Below, piece after piece: positions 63,950 through 64,000 of a DNA stretch of 64,000 bases. The translations under genes were made by a program, and so were the position numbers. Every line of letters starts with the position of its first letter. Within the stretch, counting starts at the first letter, position 1. The notes beneath the pieces were generated by a model. The model had not been told where the DNA came from. It did no database searches and was given only the letters and a program-made list of their open reading frames with translations. The stretch comes from an uncultured Lachnospiraceae bacterium (lineage in GTDB: Bacteria > Bacillota > Clostridia > Lachnospirales > Lachnospiraceae): positions 35,028 to 99,027 of the forward strand of contig CAJTPM010000015.1 of NCBI GenBank assembly GCA_910578085.1. The letters are read 5' to 3'.

Positions 63950-64000
63950 TCCCTATATTGTCAAGTGATTTTCCTTAAAAAATCAAGGAATTTATAGTTA
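63950..64000. other. Short sequence beyond the permease break
   Basis: Contains an imperfect palindrome TTCCTT...AAGGAA at about 63971-63990 and no gene. It presumably belongs to another piece of the mobile element past the window end. Confidence 0.3.

Overview
The window looks like a chromosomal segment of an anaerobic, gut-type clostridium, most likely family Lachnospiraceae. This is inferred from gene content and style: consensus AGGAGG-like ribosome sites with frequent GTG/TTG starts, a CotS-type spore kinase homologue, the short archaeal-type prolyl-tRNA synthetase, a class II GalT, LytS/YesN sugar sensing, and a DUF4867/FucI-like/xylulokinase block. No rRNA, tRNA or CRISPR array was recognised.

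Layout. 1-5622 (minus): a cellobiose-type PTS operon in the order IIC, PRD regulator, family 4 phospho-beta-glucosidase, IIB, IIA, and a RarA-C-terminus-like protein cut by the window edge. 5903-17779 (plus): RluA-like pseudouridine synthase, O-antigen-ligase-like membrane protein, proS, cca, CotS-like kinase, PEGA lipoprotein, mazG, and a 921-residue fusion of a YidC/Oxa1 domain to a sulfatase/phosphoglycerol-transferase domain. 17795-17927 holds two 54-bp repeats. 17981-21820: aldo/keto reductase, galK and class II galT (Leloir pathway). 21889-22940 is a frameshifted acyltransferase. 23234-26401 is a hybrid histidine kinase convergent with a LacI-family regulator (26398-27414).

27662-42573 is a large sugar island. 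An operon of xylulokinase, DUF4867 and a FucI/AraA-like isomerase is followed by a sensing operon (membrane-anchored binding protein, LytS-type kinase, YesN-type regulator, XylF-like lipoprotein). After a strong terminator comes a ChvE/GguAB-type ABC importer with two tandem permease genes. The parts form a coherent circuit: sugar bound outside is signalled by the anchored binding protein to the kinase/regulator pair, which probably activates the importer; inside, the isomerase and kinase would feed the pentose phosphate pathway.

42646-61852 is mixed core genome: a frameshifted unknown gene, cobalamin-type radical SAM protein, VanW protein, AIR-synthase-like/Lrp/aminotransferase cluster, trmL, an MFS exporter with a possible leader peptide, an OmpR-type two-component pair, mutS2, a degenerate HtrA-like protein without catalytic residues, a YhaM-like nuclease and an RlmD-like rRNA methylase. 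57141-57304 holds a compact nested multi-hairpin element. 61890-64000 is mobile-element debris: pieces of a UvrD-like helicase, a DnaC-like ATPase, a sigma factor and an FtsX-type permease, joined at abrupt junctions.
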